A stretch of DNA of 64,000 nt, taken from NCBI RefSeq assembly GCF_013459645.1, contig NZ_CP054861.1:602501-666500 (forward strand). Direction: 5' to 3'. The translations under genes and the position numbers were made by a program. The notes under the pieces were generated by a model, which made no database searches, was not told where the DNA came from, and saw only the letters and a program-made list of their open reading frames with translations. This DNA is from Martelella sp. NC20. Its GTDB lineage: Bacteria; Pseudomonadota; Alphaproteobacteria; Rhizobiales; Rhizobiaceae. Positions 34,108 to 43,039 of this stretch are shown one piece after another (position 1 is the first letter of the stretch; each line of letters begins with the position of its first letter).

Positions 34108-35046
34108 TCAACCCGGCGTTGCGATCGAGCGGAGCGCCGTTTCGATCCGCTCGCGTTCCGCCAGAAGCCGCGCCTCGGCCTCGTCCTGGCCGATGCGGAC
34201 GAAGTGGAACGGTTTGCCGGTCGGCATCTGCGAAAACCGCGGCAGGTCGGCCGAAATCACCGTGGCGATCTTGGGATAGCCGCCGGTCGTCTGCCGCTCC
34301 GCCGTCAGCACCGTGGCAATACCCGAGCCCGGAACCTGTATCGAGCCCGCGGGGGTCGCATCGGAGATGATGTCGTGGCCGCCCGCGGCGCGCAGGAACG
34401 GCCCGTCGAGCAGGCTCGCCATCCGGTCGCGGCGGCCGGAAACGGAAAACGGCTCGGTGAGAAGCAGCGCCCAGGCATGGGCGTCGAAGCGGTCGTCCTG
34501 CGGCCCGGCGACGATCCGGATCGGGCCTTGCGGATAATGGAAAATCGCCGTCAGTCTTTGCGGCGGGCCGGGTTCGCTGTCCCCGAGCGGCAGCACATCG
34601 CCATCGGCCAGCACCCTGCCCTCAAACCCGCCCATCGCGTTTCGGACATGGGTGGCGCGCGAGCCGAGCAGTTCCGGCACGGCAATGCCGCCGGAAAAGG
34701 CGACATAGCCCCAGACCGCGCCCCTCATCGGACCGATCTCGAGCGTTTCACCCGGCCTGAGCGCGTGGCTTTCCCAAAGCGGCATGGCGCGCCCGTTGAT
34801 CGTCATCGCTGCGGCCCCGCCGGTGACGGCCACCATGCAGGGCGCGGTGACGCGGTAGCTGCCGCCGAACTGGGCGAATTCCAGCGCCGCCACCCCGTCC
34901 CCGTTGCCGACAAGCGCCTGCGCAATGCGGAACGCGGCCGCGTCCATCGGCCCCGACGGCGAGACCCCGGCGGCAAGATAGAAGTTGCGCGGCCTTGCCT
35001 GGACCGAGACCATGAGCCCTGCCCTGACGACTTCCAGCGTGTTCAT
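34108..35046 (-). CDS. pxpC: 5-oxoprolinase subunit C-like (biotin-dependent carboxyltransferase family)
   Basis: 312 residues, PxpC/KipA-type carboxylase-C domain: DAAAFRIAQALVGNGDGVAALEF near the N-terminus, GYVAFSGGIAVPELLGSRATH in the middle and TTGGYPKIATVISADL towards the end. With PxpA and PxpB it cleaves 5-oxoproline using ATP. Start overlaps the pxpB stop by ATGA. No pxpA (LamB/YcsF) is in the window near it, so either PxpA is encoded elsewhere or the pair serves another amide or lactam. Confidence 0.87.
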   Translation of the reverse strand: MNTLEVVRAGLMVSVQARPRNFYLAAGVSPSGPMDAAAFRIAQALVGNGDGVAALEFAQFGGSYRVTAPCMVAVTGGAAAMTINGRAMPLWESHALRPGETLEIGPMRGAVWGYVAFSGGIAVPELLGSRATHVRNAMGGFEGRVLADGDVLPLGDSEPGPPQRLTAIFHYPQGPIRIVAGPQDDRFDAHAWALLLTEPFSVSGRRDRMASLLDGPFLRAAGGHDIISDATPAGSIQVPGSGIATVLTAERQTTGGYPKIATVISADLPRFSQMPTGKPFHFVRIGQDEAEARLLAERERIETALRSIATPG

Positions 35047-35753
35047 GCCGCCTCCACGATCGTCTCGCCCGCCGCCGCGCGGCGTTCCAGCGCCGCCATC
35101 TCATCGGCACCGATTTCGAAAAACCGGATCAGGTCGCCGGCACGGAAGAACGAGGGTTCGGCGCGCTCCGGATCGAACAGGCGAAGCGGTGTTCGTCCGA
35201 TATAGCGCCAGCCGCTCGGGCCGGAAACCGAGTTGATCGCCGCCTGCGCGCCGCCAATACCGACCGCGCCGGCAGCCACCTTCTGGCGCGGCACGGCGAG
35301 ACGGGGCGTGTGCAACGCCTCCGGCAGACCGCCGAGATAGGTAAAGCCCGGCGCAAACCCGATCATGTAGACCCGATAGCTGGCTGCGGTGTGAAGCGCG
35401 ATCACCTCTTCGGGGCTTATGCCCTTCATATCGGCAAGGTCTGCGAGATCGAGCGCGTCATCGCCCTGATAACAGACCGGCACCCGGAAATGGCGGGCGA
35501 CGGCCTCCCCGCCTTCGCCGGTATGTTCGAGCCGTTCGTAAAGCAGCGGCACCAGTTGAGCCCCGCGAATGACGGCGGGATCGTAACAGACAAGCAGCGA
35601 ACGGTAGGCCGGGACGGTCTCGACAATGCCCGCCACCGGCCGCGCCTTCAGGCTGAAGGCGAGCGCGATCACGCGGGCATTGACGGCCTCGTCAATCGTA
35701 TCGGCAAATTCCACGGTCACAGCCTGGTCGCCGGCCGGCTTGATCGTCACCAC
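35043..35753 (-). CDS. pxpB: 5-oxoprolinase subunit B-like (carboxyltransferase family, PxpB/KipI)
   Basis: 236 residues. N-terminal GDQAVTVEFADTID, a central VPVCYQGDDALDLADLAD, the conserved YMIGFAPGFTYLGGLPE and the C-terminal GPSGWRYIGRTPLRLFDP are PxpB hallmarks. Located 53 bases after an epimerase gene and overlapping pxpC by four bases; the minus-strand order is SDR, epimerase, pxpB, pxpC. The unusual company of two sugar/hydroxyacid-type oxidoreductases suggests a pathway beyond simple 5-oxoproline recycling. Confidence 0.87.
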   Translation of the reverse strand: MVTIKPAGDQAVTVEFADTIDEAVNARVIALAFSLKARPVAGIVETVPAYRSLLVCYDPAVIRGAQLVPLLYERLEHTGEGGEAVARHFRVPVCYQGDDALDLADLADMKGISPEEVIALHTAASYRVYMIGFAPGFTYLGGLPEALHTPRLAVPRQKVAAGAVGIGGAQAAINSVSGPSGWRYIGRTPLRLFDPERAEPSFFRAGDLIRFFEIGADEMAALERRAAAGETIVEAA

Positions 35754-35806
35754 AGTCCCGTCGCTCCCGAATGGCGCCCGCGCCTGCGGACGGCCCGTTC
35801 AGGCTA

Positions 35807-36718
35807 TCAGCTTTCGACGGTTTCGCGAAACGCCTCGATCGTCCGCCGTGTCCCCTCCACAAGCGAGACGGCAGGCCATGCGCCCAGGAAGGCGCGCAGC
35901 GGCCCGTTGTCCATGGTCTCCGGCACGGCGCGCGGATTGTTCGCAACGGTGATGGCAGCGCCGGGCACGACCGCGCGGATCGCGTCGGCCACATCGTCCA
36001 TCGAACCGAGTTCGGTCGTCAAGTCGCTGATCACCGGTTCGTTTGCAGGCTTGTCGAGACAACGCAGGAAGATCTCCGTCACCTCGTCGACATGCTGGAA
36101 ACACATCTTGCCGGAAAACGGCAATTCATAAGCGTCGCCCCGGGCCGCCGCCTGCATGGCCCTCGTGATTGCCGCGGTCTCGCCGCTGGTGCGGCCGGGA
36201 CCATAGACCACATTCGGCCGAAGCCCGACCGAGCCAAGCCCGTGATCGAGGAAATAGACCTTCGATATCTCCTCGCAGCAATGCTTGAAAACGCCATAGA
36301 GATTGGCCGGCGAGGCGAGCGCCCCGCGCGGCCGGGCGGCGAGCGAACTGGCGTAGACGACGCGGTCTATGCCCGCCTTCACCGCAGCCTCGAGAATATT
36401 GATGTGGCCGATGACATTGACCTGCGCGCCAAGCACCGGGTTGGCCCGGCAGGCCGGAATAACAAGAGCCGCCAGATGCAGGATGGCATCGATCCCGAAA
36501 TCAGCGATCACCGCCTCGATCGCGCTCGGCTGGGTGATATCGCCCTCAATATAGGAGACGCCCGGCAGACGGGCTTCCTCAGGCGGCGGATTGAGATCCA
36601 ACACGACCACCTGGTCGCCGCGTTCGGCAAGCGCGTCGGTCAACGCCTGCCCCAGAAACCCGGAACCGCCGCTGACCAGCACCGTCAGCGGCGTGCGCAG
36701 CACATCCTGCCCGCTCAT
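35807..36718 (-). CDS. NAD-dependent epimerase/dehydratase family protein
   Basis: Extended SDR, 303 residues. Nucleotide site VLVSGGSGFLGQAL, VVLDLNPPP at the end of beta 2 (Asp favours NAD), the catalytic YGVFK (Tyr/Lys), and RPNVVYGPGR. Family members include UDP-sugar epimerases, uronate and D-erythronate dehydrogenases. Its ATG overlaps the preceding SDR stop by four bases. Being divergent from tctCBA suggests action on an imported carboxylate or sugar acid; the substrate is not evident. Confidence 0.85.
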   Translation of the reverse strand: MSGQDVLRTPLTVLVSGGSGFLGQALTDALAERGDQVVVLDLNPPPEEARLPGVSYIEGDITQPSAIEAVIADFGIDAILHLAALVIPACRANPVLGAQVNVIGHINILEAAVKAGIDRVVYASSLAARPRGALASPANLYGVFKHCCEEISKVYFLDHGLGSVGLRPNVVYGPGRTSGETAAITRAMQAAARGDAYELPFSGKMCFQHVDEVTEIFLRCLDKPANEPVISDLTTELGSMDDVADAIRAVVPGAAITVANNPRAVPETMDNGPLRAFLGAWPAVSLVEGTRRTIEAFRETVES

Positions 36719-37482
36719 GATGCCATCCCCTGCCCGCCATTGACGTCCATCAACTGGCCGGTGATGAAACCGGCCTCGTCGGAAGCGAAGAAAGCGACGG
36801 CGGCGGCGACATCCTCGACCCGGCCGTTGCGGCGCACGGGAATGCTCTCGACCGTCTTCCGCCGTTCCTCCGGCGACATCCGCTCGCTCAACAGCCTTTC
36901 GACCCGCGGCGTCAGGATCGCGCCGGGGCAGACGGCGTTGCAGGTGATGCCGTGGGGACCGAATTCCTGCGCCATCTGCAACGTCATCGACTGGATCGCG
37001 CCCTTGGCGGCTACATAATTGGCCCCGGTGAACAGGCTGCCGTAGCGCCCCGCCTTGGAGCCGAGATTGATCACCCGGCCGAAACCACCCTTGACCATGC
37101 CCGGCAGAACAAGGCGGCTGACGCGCACGGCGGCGGTGACATTGAGCGCCATGACCCGCTCCCAGTCGTCATCGCTTTCCTCCAGAAACGCCTTCGGCGT
37201 GTGCAGCGATCCGCCGGCATTGTTGACCAGAATATCGAACGTCATGCCCTTTTCCGCAAATTCCGCCATCATCCGGGCGATATCGTCGCCGTCGGTCAGA
37301 TCGCCGGCAATGAAGATGGCATCGCGGAACGCCGGCATCTCGCGCGCCTTGTCGATCGCCTCCGGGCTGCGGTCGATGATGCCGATCCGCGCGCCCTCGG
37401 CGGCGAGCCTCGCGGCGATCGCGGCGCCGAGCCCGTCCGCAGCGCCGGTAACCAGCGCGGTTCTGCCCTTCACGCGTTCCAT
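36715..37482 (-). CDS. SDR family oxidoreductase
   Basis: Classical short-chain dehydrogenase, 255 residues. TGAADGLGAAIA (cofactor loop), DRSPE (NAD-type Asp), NNAGG, catalytic Ser in NLGSKAGRYG and YVAAKGA (Tyr/Lys), and the C-terminal GFITGQLMDVNGGQGM. I start it at 37482 because AAGGGAGGAAAT lies directly upstream; the open frame continues further but that part is not SDR-like. First gene of the four-gene minus operon, divergent from tctC across a 148-base region with an operator-like inverted repeat. Confidence 0.87.
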   Translation of the reverse strand: MERVKGRTALVTGAADGLGAAIAARLAAEGARIGIIDRSPEAIDKAREMPAFRDAIFIAGDLTDGDDIARMMAEFAEKGMTFDILVNNAGGSLHTPKAFLEESDDDWERVMALNVTAAVRVSRLVLPGMVKGGFGRVINLGSKAGRYGSLFTGANYVAAKGAIQSMTLQMAQEFGPHGITCNAVCPGAILTPRVERLLSERMSPEERRKTVESIPVRRNGRVEDVAAAVAFFASDEAGFITGQLMDVNGGQGMAS

Positions 37483-37518
37483 ATTTCCTCCCTTCGGTCT
37501 TCCCCGCTGAATGAGGGA

Positions 37519-37550
37519 TTGACCCTTATTAAAAATGGTACATAATACCA
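37519..37550 (+). promoter_or_regulatory. tct promoter with overlapping inverted-repeat operator
   Basis: Plus-strand TTGACC (37519-37524) and TAATAC (37543-37548) are 18 bases apart. The inverted repeat TGGTA-CATAA-TACCA (37536-37550) covers the -10 box, a layout for repression; TGGT/ACCA arms are common for GntR/FadR-type regulators, though no such gene is nearby. It may serve both divergent operons. Confidence 0.5.
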
Positions 37551-37630
37551 CTATGCAGAACTTTTGACATTCTGCCAACGGTTTTTGCAAAAGCTCCTGA
37601 CGGAGCGCGCGAATATTTGGGAGGAGCAAC

Positions 37631-38605
37631 ATGATGAAATCAACCAAGGGGGCCGCGGGCCGCCTCGTATCGGTAATCGCAGTCGCTGCGACCTTTGTCA
37701 CCCTGACAGGCGCCGCCGAGGCCCAGTCCAACCGTCCGGTCACCATCGTCGTGCCATTTGCAGCCGGCGGCGGCACCGACATCACCACCCGCGCCATGCA
37801 AGAGGGTATGGCCACGTCACTGGGCGTCAATGTCGCGGTCAAGAACACGGCAGGCGCCGGCGGCACCATCGGCGTCGGCGAGGTCGCCCGCGCCAGGGCG
37901 GATGGCACCACGCTCGGCATGGCGCCGGTGGGCCCGCTGACCACGCAGCCGCATCTGCGCAAGCTGCCCTATGACGTCGACAGTTTCGATTATATCTGCC
38001 TTGCCTATTCCGCACCGACGGTGATCGCGGTCAGGCAGGACTCGCCTTTCAACAACCTCGAAGACCTCGTCAAATTTGCCAAGGAGAACCCGGAAGAGGT
38101 GACGTTCGCGGTGCAGGCGATCGGCTCGATCCCGCATATCGCGGGCCTCGCTCTGGAAGACGCATCCGGCATCAAGATGACCTATCTGCCGGTTGACGGC
38201 GACGGCCCGGCGCTCAAGGCGCTGCTTGACGGCACCGCCGACGTGTTCATTCCGCATGTCTCGTTCTTCACCAGCAATTCCGAGCAGCTCAAGTCTCTGG
38301 CGCTGCTCGCCAAGGAAAAGCTGGCCGAACAGCCCGACCTGGCCACCGCGGCCGAGCAGGGCTACGACCTCGATTTCCCGATCTGGGGCGGCCTCGTCGC
38401 GCCGGCCGGGCTTGAGGATGCCGATGTGACCCGGCTCGACACAGCCTGCAAGGCGGCGATCGATTCCGCACCGTTCCAGGCGCAGATGGAAAACCTGAAA
38501 CAGCCCTCCGCCTATATGAATTCGGCTGATTTCGGCGCTTTCGTGCACGAGAAGTACGAAACCAACCGCAAACTGCTCGAAAAGGCCGGTCTTCTGGCAA
38601 ACTGA
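37631..38605 (+). CDS. Tripartite tricarboxylate transporter substrate-binding protein (TctC/Bug family)
   Basis: Periplasmic receptor, 324 residues. Signal peptide (RLVSVIAVAATFVTLTGAAEAQ) then RPVTIVVPFAAGGGTDITTR, the TctC hallmark, and ADGTTLGMAP; the C-terminal lobe includes FPIWGGLVAPAG. Strong GGGAGGA upstream of two adjacent ATGs. First gene of tctCBA; a 30-bp perfect palindrome separates it from tctB, which may favour higher expression of the receptor. Ligand unknown (carboxylates such as citrate or aromatic acids are typical). Confidence 0.9.
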   Translation: MMKSTKGAAGRLVSVIAVAATFVTLTGAAEAQSNRPVTIVVPFAAGGGTDITTRAMQEGMATSLGVNVAVKNTAGAGGTIGVGEVARARADGTTLGMAPVGPLTTQPHLRKLPYDVDSFDYICLAYSAPTVIAVRQDSPFNNLEDLVKFAKENPEEVTFAVQAIGSIPHIAGLALEDASGIKMTYLPVDGDGPALKALLDGTADVFIPHVSFFTSNSEQLKSLALLAKEKLAEQPDLATAAEQGYDLDFPIWGGLVAPAGLEDADVTRLDTACKAAIDSAPFQAQMENLKQPSAYMNSADFGAFVHEKYETNRKLLEKAGLLAN

Positions 38606-38611
38606 CGATCC

Positions 38612-38641
38612 GACGGCTGCCGTGCCGGCACGGCAGCCGTC
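38612..38641. repeat. Perfect 30-bp palindrome between tctC and tctB
   Basis: GACGGCTGCCGTGCC and its exact complement GGCACGGCAGCCGTC, seven bases after the tctC stop. No T-run follows, so it is more likely an mRNA stem-loop protecting the tctC part of the message, or a partial terminator, than a full stop. Confidence 0.7.
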
Positions 38642-38759
38642 CCGATCAACCCGCAGTTTCTGAACAACACGGAATAAGCTACTTGTCATCTTGAGAACCC
38701 GGCTGGTCCCGCTCCTGCCGGCATTATCTTTGTCACGCCGAAACGGGCTTGGAGGAAGC

Positions 38760-39260
38760 ATGACCGACCGGGAGATCAGCGACGGCAAGGTATCACTGGC
38801 AGCACGCGTGACGGAGGCGGCGGTCATCGGCGCGCTCGCGCTCGTCGTCCTTGTCTTCTTCATCCAGACCTTCGAGGAAATCAGCGCCTTTGCCAGGGCG
38901 AGCCAAGGCAGGGGGCCGTTCTTCTTTCCGCGTTTCGTTCTCGGCGTGATGGCGGTGCTGCTCGCGCTTCTCATGTTCCTGTTGCCGGGCGTGCGCCACC
39001 GGGGCACGGAACTGCCCGCCCTCCGGCCGTCGCTTCGCATGCTGGCCCTGATGGCGGCAACGGCGGGGTATTGCGCCGCGATGCCGGTGATCGGGTTTCT
39101 TGCCTCCAGCATTGTCTTCGCGATCGCCGTGCCCGCCATTCTGGGCCGGCGCGACATTCTCCTGCTCGCCGCTGTCGCTGCCAGCTATTCGCTCGCCGTC
39201 TGGTTCCTGTTCGAGCGGGTCTTCCTGATCCTGCTGCCGGGCTTTTCCTGGCCGTGGTAA
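38760..39260 (+). CDS. Tripartite tricarboxylate transporter small membrane subunit (TctB)
   Basis: 166 residues with four hydrophobic segments (about 18-38, 55-77, 88-108, 120-160) and the family's GRGPFFFPRFVLGVMAVL region. ATG at 38760 follows GGAGGAAGC. Lies 30 bases before tctA. Low sequence conservation is normal for TctB; assignment rests on topology and position. Confidence 0.85.
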   Translation: MTDREISDGKVSLAARVTEAAVIGALALVVLVFFIQTFEEISAFARASQGRGPFFFPRFVLGVMAVLLALLMFLLPGVRHRGTELPALRPSLRMLALMAATAGYCAAMPVIGFLASSIVFAIAVPAILGRRDILLLAAVAASYSLAVWFLFERVFLILLPGFSWPW

Positions 39261-39290
39261 CCCTCATCAACCGATAACCGGGGACATTTC

Positions 39291-40775
39291 ATGGATCTCA
39301 TTGTCTCGGCCGCAACCCAGATCGCGACACCGCTCACGCTTCTTGCCATCATCGCCGGAACGCTGGTCGGCGTGATCGTCGGCGTCTTGCCGGGGCTCGG
39401 CTCGGTGATCGGGCTGACAATGGTGCTGCCCTTTACCTTCTCCATGCCGCAGATCCCGGCGATCGCGCTGATGCTCGGCGTCTATTGCGGCTCGGTCTAT
39501 GGCGGCTCGATCACCGCGATCGTGCTCAACACGCCCGGCACGCCCCAATCCGCGGCAACCGCGCTCGAAGGCTTCCCGATGGCGCAGCGCGGCGAGGCCG
39601 ATCTCGCGATCGGCTGGGTGACGACCGCCTCCACCTTCGGCGGGCTGTTCTCGGTGCTGGTGTTCGTGCTGGCGGGCCCCTCGCTTGCCGCCTTTTCCCT
39701 GCAATTCACGCCGATCGAATATTTCGCGCTCGGCCTGTTCGCGATGACCTGCATCGCCGGCGTTTCCTCCGGCAATCTATTGAAGGGACTGACCGCCGGC
39801 GCGTTCGGCGTGTTGCTTGCGACCGTCGGCAATGACCCGGTCACCGGCGATCTGCGCTTTACCTTCGACAGTTTCCAGCTTTCCGCCGGCATCGGCCTCA
39901 TTCCCGTGATCGTCGGCCTGTTCGCGTTTTCCGAGATGTTCATGCGGGTTCTGACGATCGATCGCGACGGACCGCCGCCCGAACAGATGCGGGTCGGCTT
40001 CCGCATGCCGCCATGGTCTCAGTGGAAGAGCCGGCTCGGCATGCTGCTGCGCGGGTCCATAATCGGCTCCTTCGTCGGCGCGTTGCCGGGCACGGGCGCG
40101 GCGACCGCCGCCTTCATCGCATATTCGGAGGCCCGCCGTGCGTCCAAGCGCAAGGACAATTTCGGCCATGGCGAGCCCGACGGCCTGGTTGCCTGCGAAA
40201 GCGCCAACAATGCGGTCACGGGCTCGGCGCTGGTGCCGACGCTTTCGCTCGGCATTCCCGGAGACCCGGTGACCGCCGTGATGCTCGGCGCGCTGGTGGT
40301 CCAGGGGATTGCGCCGGGCCCCCAGCTTTTCGCCAATCATCTCGATCTGATCTATGCGATCTTCTTCTGCCTGATCATCGTCAATCTGGCGATGTTTGCG
40401 ATCGGCGCGCTCGGCGCCTCGCTGTTTACCCGCGTGTTGCGTATTCCTGAACCGATCCTGATCGGGCTGATCCTGATCATCGCCACCGTCGGCGCCTATG
40501 GCGTCAATGGCAATCCGTTCGATGTCTGGGTCGCCTTTATCGCGGGCGTTGCCGGCGTGGTGCTGCGCCATTTCCGCTTTCCGGTGGCCCCGATCGTGAT
40601 CGGCATGGTGCTGCAACCGACCATCGAAATGTCGCTGCGCCAGGGCCTGATCCTGACCCATGGCAATTTCTGGGCCTTTTTCGAACGGCCGATCGCCGCC
40701 CTCCTGTTCACCATCACCGCGCTCACGCTCTGCTGGCCGCTGCTGCGGAAAGGGCTTGCACGGCTTGAACGCTGA
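39291..40775 (+). CDS. Tripartite tricarboxylate transporter permease (TctA)
   Basis: Large permease, 494 residues, about eleven to twelve spans. The family signatures are present: GVIVGVLPGLGSVIGLTMVL, GVYCGSVYGGSITAIVLNTP, GTPQSAATALEGFPM, and in the second half GALPGTGAATAAFIAY and SALVPTLSLGIPGDPVTAVM. Last gene of tctCBA. Together with the SDR/epimerase operon it probably brings in the carboxylate those enzymes use; that link is inferred from divergence only. Confidence 0.93.
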   Translation: MDLIVSAATQIATPLTLLAIIAGTLVGVIVGVLPGLGSVIGLTMVLPFTFSMPQIPAIALMLGVYCGSVYGGSITAIVLNTPGTPQSAATALEGFPMAQRGEADLAIGWVTTASTFGGLFSVLVFVLAGPSLAAFSLQFTPIEYFALGLFAMTCIAGVSSGNLLKGLTAGAFGVLLATVGNDPVTGDLRFTFDSFQLSAGIGLIPVIVGLFAFSEMFMRVLTIDRDGPPPEQMRVGFRMPPWSQWKSRLGMLLRGSIIGSFVGALPGTGAATAAFIAYSEARRASKRKDNFGHGEPDGLVACESANNAVTGSALVPTLSLGIPGDPVTAVMLGALVVQGIAPGPQLFANHLDLIYAIFFCLIIVNLAMFAIGALGASLFTRVLRIPEPILIGLILIIATVGAYGVNGNPFDVWVAFIAGVAGVVLRHFRFPVAPIVIGMVLQPTIEMSLRQGLILTHGNFWAFFERPIAALLFTITALTLCWPLLRKGLARLER

Positions 40776-40930
40776 CATCCCGGGAGCGAGCGCCAGCCAA
40801 TGTGGCGCCGGTTGACCTGCGGGCAATGGCGACGAGGCGAAGCCCGACGCCACCCGTCAGTCCTTGACGCGCATGTCTTCGGGAACGCCAGGCCTTCGAT
40901 CACGATATCGACGGTTGCTTCCCCGATTCT

Positions 40931-41023
40931 TAGAGTCTGTCAGGTTCAAATCGAACCAGACAGACTCTAGATTTATTTGTTTTCGTTTGTCTTTTCGGGA
41001 AAACCGGATTCCACTTTTCCCTG
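40931..41023. repeat. Hairpin plus dispersed AAAACCGG-type repeat, copy B
   Basis: TAGAGTCTGTC (40931-40941) is the complement of GACAGACTCTA (40959-40969), with inner GGTTC/GAACC pairing. From 40992 follows TTTTCGGGAAAACCGGATTC then CACTTTTCCCTGA, related to the repeats at 32236 and 52241. Its right border coincides with the point where the histidine kinase fragment loses its sequence. Confidence 0.65.
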
Positions 41024-41029
41024 ACAAAC

Positions 41030-41500
41030 TCTAGAAACACCTTGGCCTCGCCGCCATAACGGACCTCGTTTTCGATGAGATTGCGGATGGCGCGGCGCAG
41101 CGAATCCGGTCGGCAGCGATAAACCGTCTTCTCGCTCTCGATATAGGTTACCGGATGGTCGATATCCGCGTGATCCTCGCAGATGCTGCCGACACGGGCA
41201 TCGAAATCGATCGCGCGCGTCTTTTCGTCAACCGACTGACCGCGCGCGAATTCGACCGCAGCCTCTGTCGTGCCCTGCAATTCGTCAATCGTCGCCAGCA
41301 TCTTCCGCCGGGTCGTGCTGTTCTCGACAAGTTCTGTCCGCAAGCGCAGCGAGGTCAGCGGGGTGCGCAGGTCATGGCCGATCGCGGCCAGCATCCTGGT
41401 GCGGTCTTCCACGAAACGCCTGAGGCGATCCTGCATCCTGTTGAAGGCTTCGGCGGTTCGTCTGATTTCCTCGGGACCGTTTTCGGCAACGCGTCGACGG
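41030..41500 (-). pseudogene. Sensor histidine kinase fragment (EnvZ-like)
   Basis: The minus frame (open 41628-40930) contains the end of a HAMP region (ENGPEEIRRTAEAFNRMQDR), the dimerisation/phosphoacceptor helix LAAIGHDLRTPLTSLRL and the first part of the ATPase domain (RAIRNLIENEVRYGG), then runs into repeat sequence. The sensor domain, membrane spans and the ATP-binding G boxes are missing, and residues before ENGPEE look unrelated. Clearly a relic; no partner response regulator is near. Confidence 0.8.
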
Positions 41501-41768
41501 CACCATTGCTCAGGCTGCCCCTTCCTGCGATGACGAGAGCACAGCGGTCCTCTCATGAGCCCCCAGAATAGGATCTCGGCCGGTTGGCGAAGGCTGCCTG
41601 TAACGACAAAATCAGGTGTCCGAAACAAGGAGCGCTCCCCATCGCGCTCATCGGCGTGGCCGCGAGAAACGCTGCCCGATTCTCCGGCAATCGATCTCCA
41701 TCAGAAACCGCTTGGAACAGCATTCCCTTATTGACCCTTGTAACTGACAGAAAATCGCCCTATTGTCA

Positions 41769-41813
41769 TCAAACGTTCATTTTCAATGGCTAAATGTCTT
41801 CAAACGTACATTT
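41769..41813 (+). promoter_or_regulatory. Two direct repeats TCAAACGTNCATTT before the ABC operon
   Basis: TCAAACGTTCATTT (41769-41782) and TCAAACGTACATTT (41800-41813) differ at one base and start 31 bases apart, about three helical turns, ending 30 bases before the binding-protein start. This is the pattern of a tandem operator, possibly for the DeoR regulator encoded downstream. Confidence 0.5.
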
Positions 41814-41843
41814 ATGTCGTTTCAGGTACAAAGGAGAACGAAG

Positions 41844-42851
41844 ATGAAGAAATTTGGGTTTTGGACGCTTGGTGCGCTCACCGGCGCGCTGATCTCGAGC
41901 GCTGCCTTCGCCGAGACGATCACCGTTTATACCTCTTATGAAGAAGACGAAGCGGCAGCTTTCCTTGAAAAGGCCAAGGACGCTCTTCCCGATATCGACG
42001 TGAACATGCTGCGGCTTTCCACCGGCGATCTCGCGGCCCGCATCATCGCCGAAAAGGCCAATCCGCAGCATGATGTCCTGTGGGGTTTCGCCATCACCTC
42101 CATGGTGAACCCGCAGATCGAGGAAACGCTGGAAGCCTATGAGCCGAAGGGCATCGATACCGTTCCCCCGCAGTTCCGCGACCCCGACAACAAATGGTTT
42201 GCCGTCACCGGTTACATGGCGGCGCTTTGCGTCAACAATGAACGCCTCAAGGACAAGGGACTGGAAATGCCGACCTCGTGGGCGGACCTGACGGACCCTG
42301 CCTTCGCCGACGAGATCGTCATGCCCAATCCGGCAAGTTCGGGCACCGGCTATATCCAGATCGACTCGCTTCTCCAGATGATGGGCGAAGACGAGGGCTG
42401 GAGCTTCCTCGACAAGCTCGACAAGAATGTCGCGCAGTACATCAAGTCCGGTTCCAGGCCGTGCAATGTCGCCTCGATGGGCGAATACACCGTCGGCGCT
42501 TCCTATGCGATGCGCGCCATCAAGAATATCGAGGAAGGCTACCCGATCACGATGGTCGTGCCGTCCGAGGGCGCCGGCAACGAGCTCGAGGGCAACGCGC
42601 TCATCGCCTCCTCCAAGCACAAGGATGCAGCCAAGCTCTTCCTCGACTGGACGCTCAGCCCGGAAGCGGCCAATGCCTATTACGACTGGAAGACGATCGT
42701 GACCGTTCCGGGCGGCGATGTGCCCGAGCGCTTCCTCTCCGCAGGCCTGCCCGAGGACGTTCCGGCTGCCCTGTTCCCGGTCGACTTCCGCGCCGCGGCG
42801 GAAGACCGCACGGAGATCGTCAATACGTGGCAGGAGCGCTACGAGCGCTAA
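41844..42851 (+). CDS. ABC transporter substrate-binding protein, putative 2-aminoethylphosphonate/ferric/hexose-phosphate type
   Basis: Periplasmic binding protein, 335 residues, family 1/6 (FbpA-like fold). Signal peptide (FWTLGALTGALISSAAFAE), then ITVYTSYEEDEAAAFLEKAK; later DVLWGFAITSMVNP, WFAVTGYMAALCVNNERL and PANPASSGTGY-like NPASSGTGYIQIDS. The ATG has AAAGGAGA upstream. It heads an operon with one ATPase, one double-length permease and a HAD phosphatase. In databases such sets are commonly called putative 2-aminoethylphosphonate importers, but relatives carry ferric iron or sugar phosphates (AfuABC). The downstream phosphatase favours an organophosphate. Confidence 0.8.
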   Translation: MKKFGFWTLGALTGALISSAAFAETITVYTSYEEDEAAAFLEKAKDALPDIDVNMLRLSTGDLAARIIAEKANPQHDVLWGFAITSMVNPQIEETLEAYEPKGIDTVPPQFRDPDNKWFAVTGYMAALCVNNERLKDKGLEMPTSWADLTDPAFADEIVMPNPASSGTGYIQIDSLLQMMGEDEGWSFLDKLDKNVAQYIKSGSRPCNVASMGEYTVGASYAMRAIKNIEEGYPITMVVPSEGAGNELEGNALIASSKHKDAAKLFLDWTLSPEAANAYYDWKTIVTVPGGDVPERFLSAGLPEDVPAALFPVDFRAAAEDRTEIVNTWQERYER

Positions 42852-43039
42852 ATTCGCCAGCCGACAACGCAGCCGGCGGGCGGTCATGTCCGCCGGCGCT
42901 TGCTTCCAGACTGCATTTCGGCGGGGGCAGCTTCGGCTGACCTGCTCCGTCCCTAGTTCTTACGTGCGTCCGGAGGAAACCGGCCTCCATTTCCCGGACC
43001 CGCGCCAGCTAGCAAACCCGCATCAGGAGAAGACGCGCG

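Noticed and set aside
38689..40853. Long minus-strand frames opposite tctB and tctA
   Set aside because: Low-complexity shadow composition; the Tct genes have the correct start sites and signatures.
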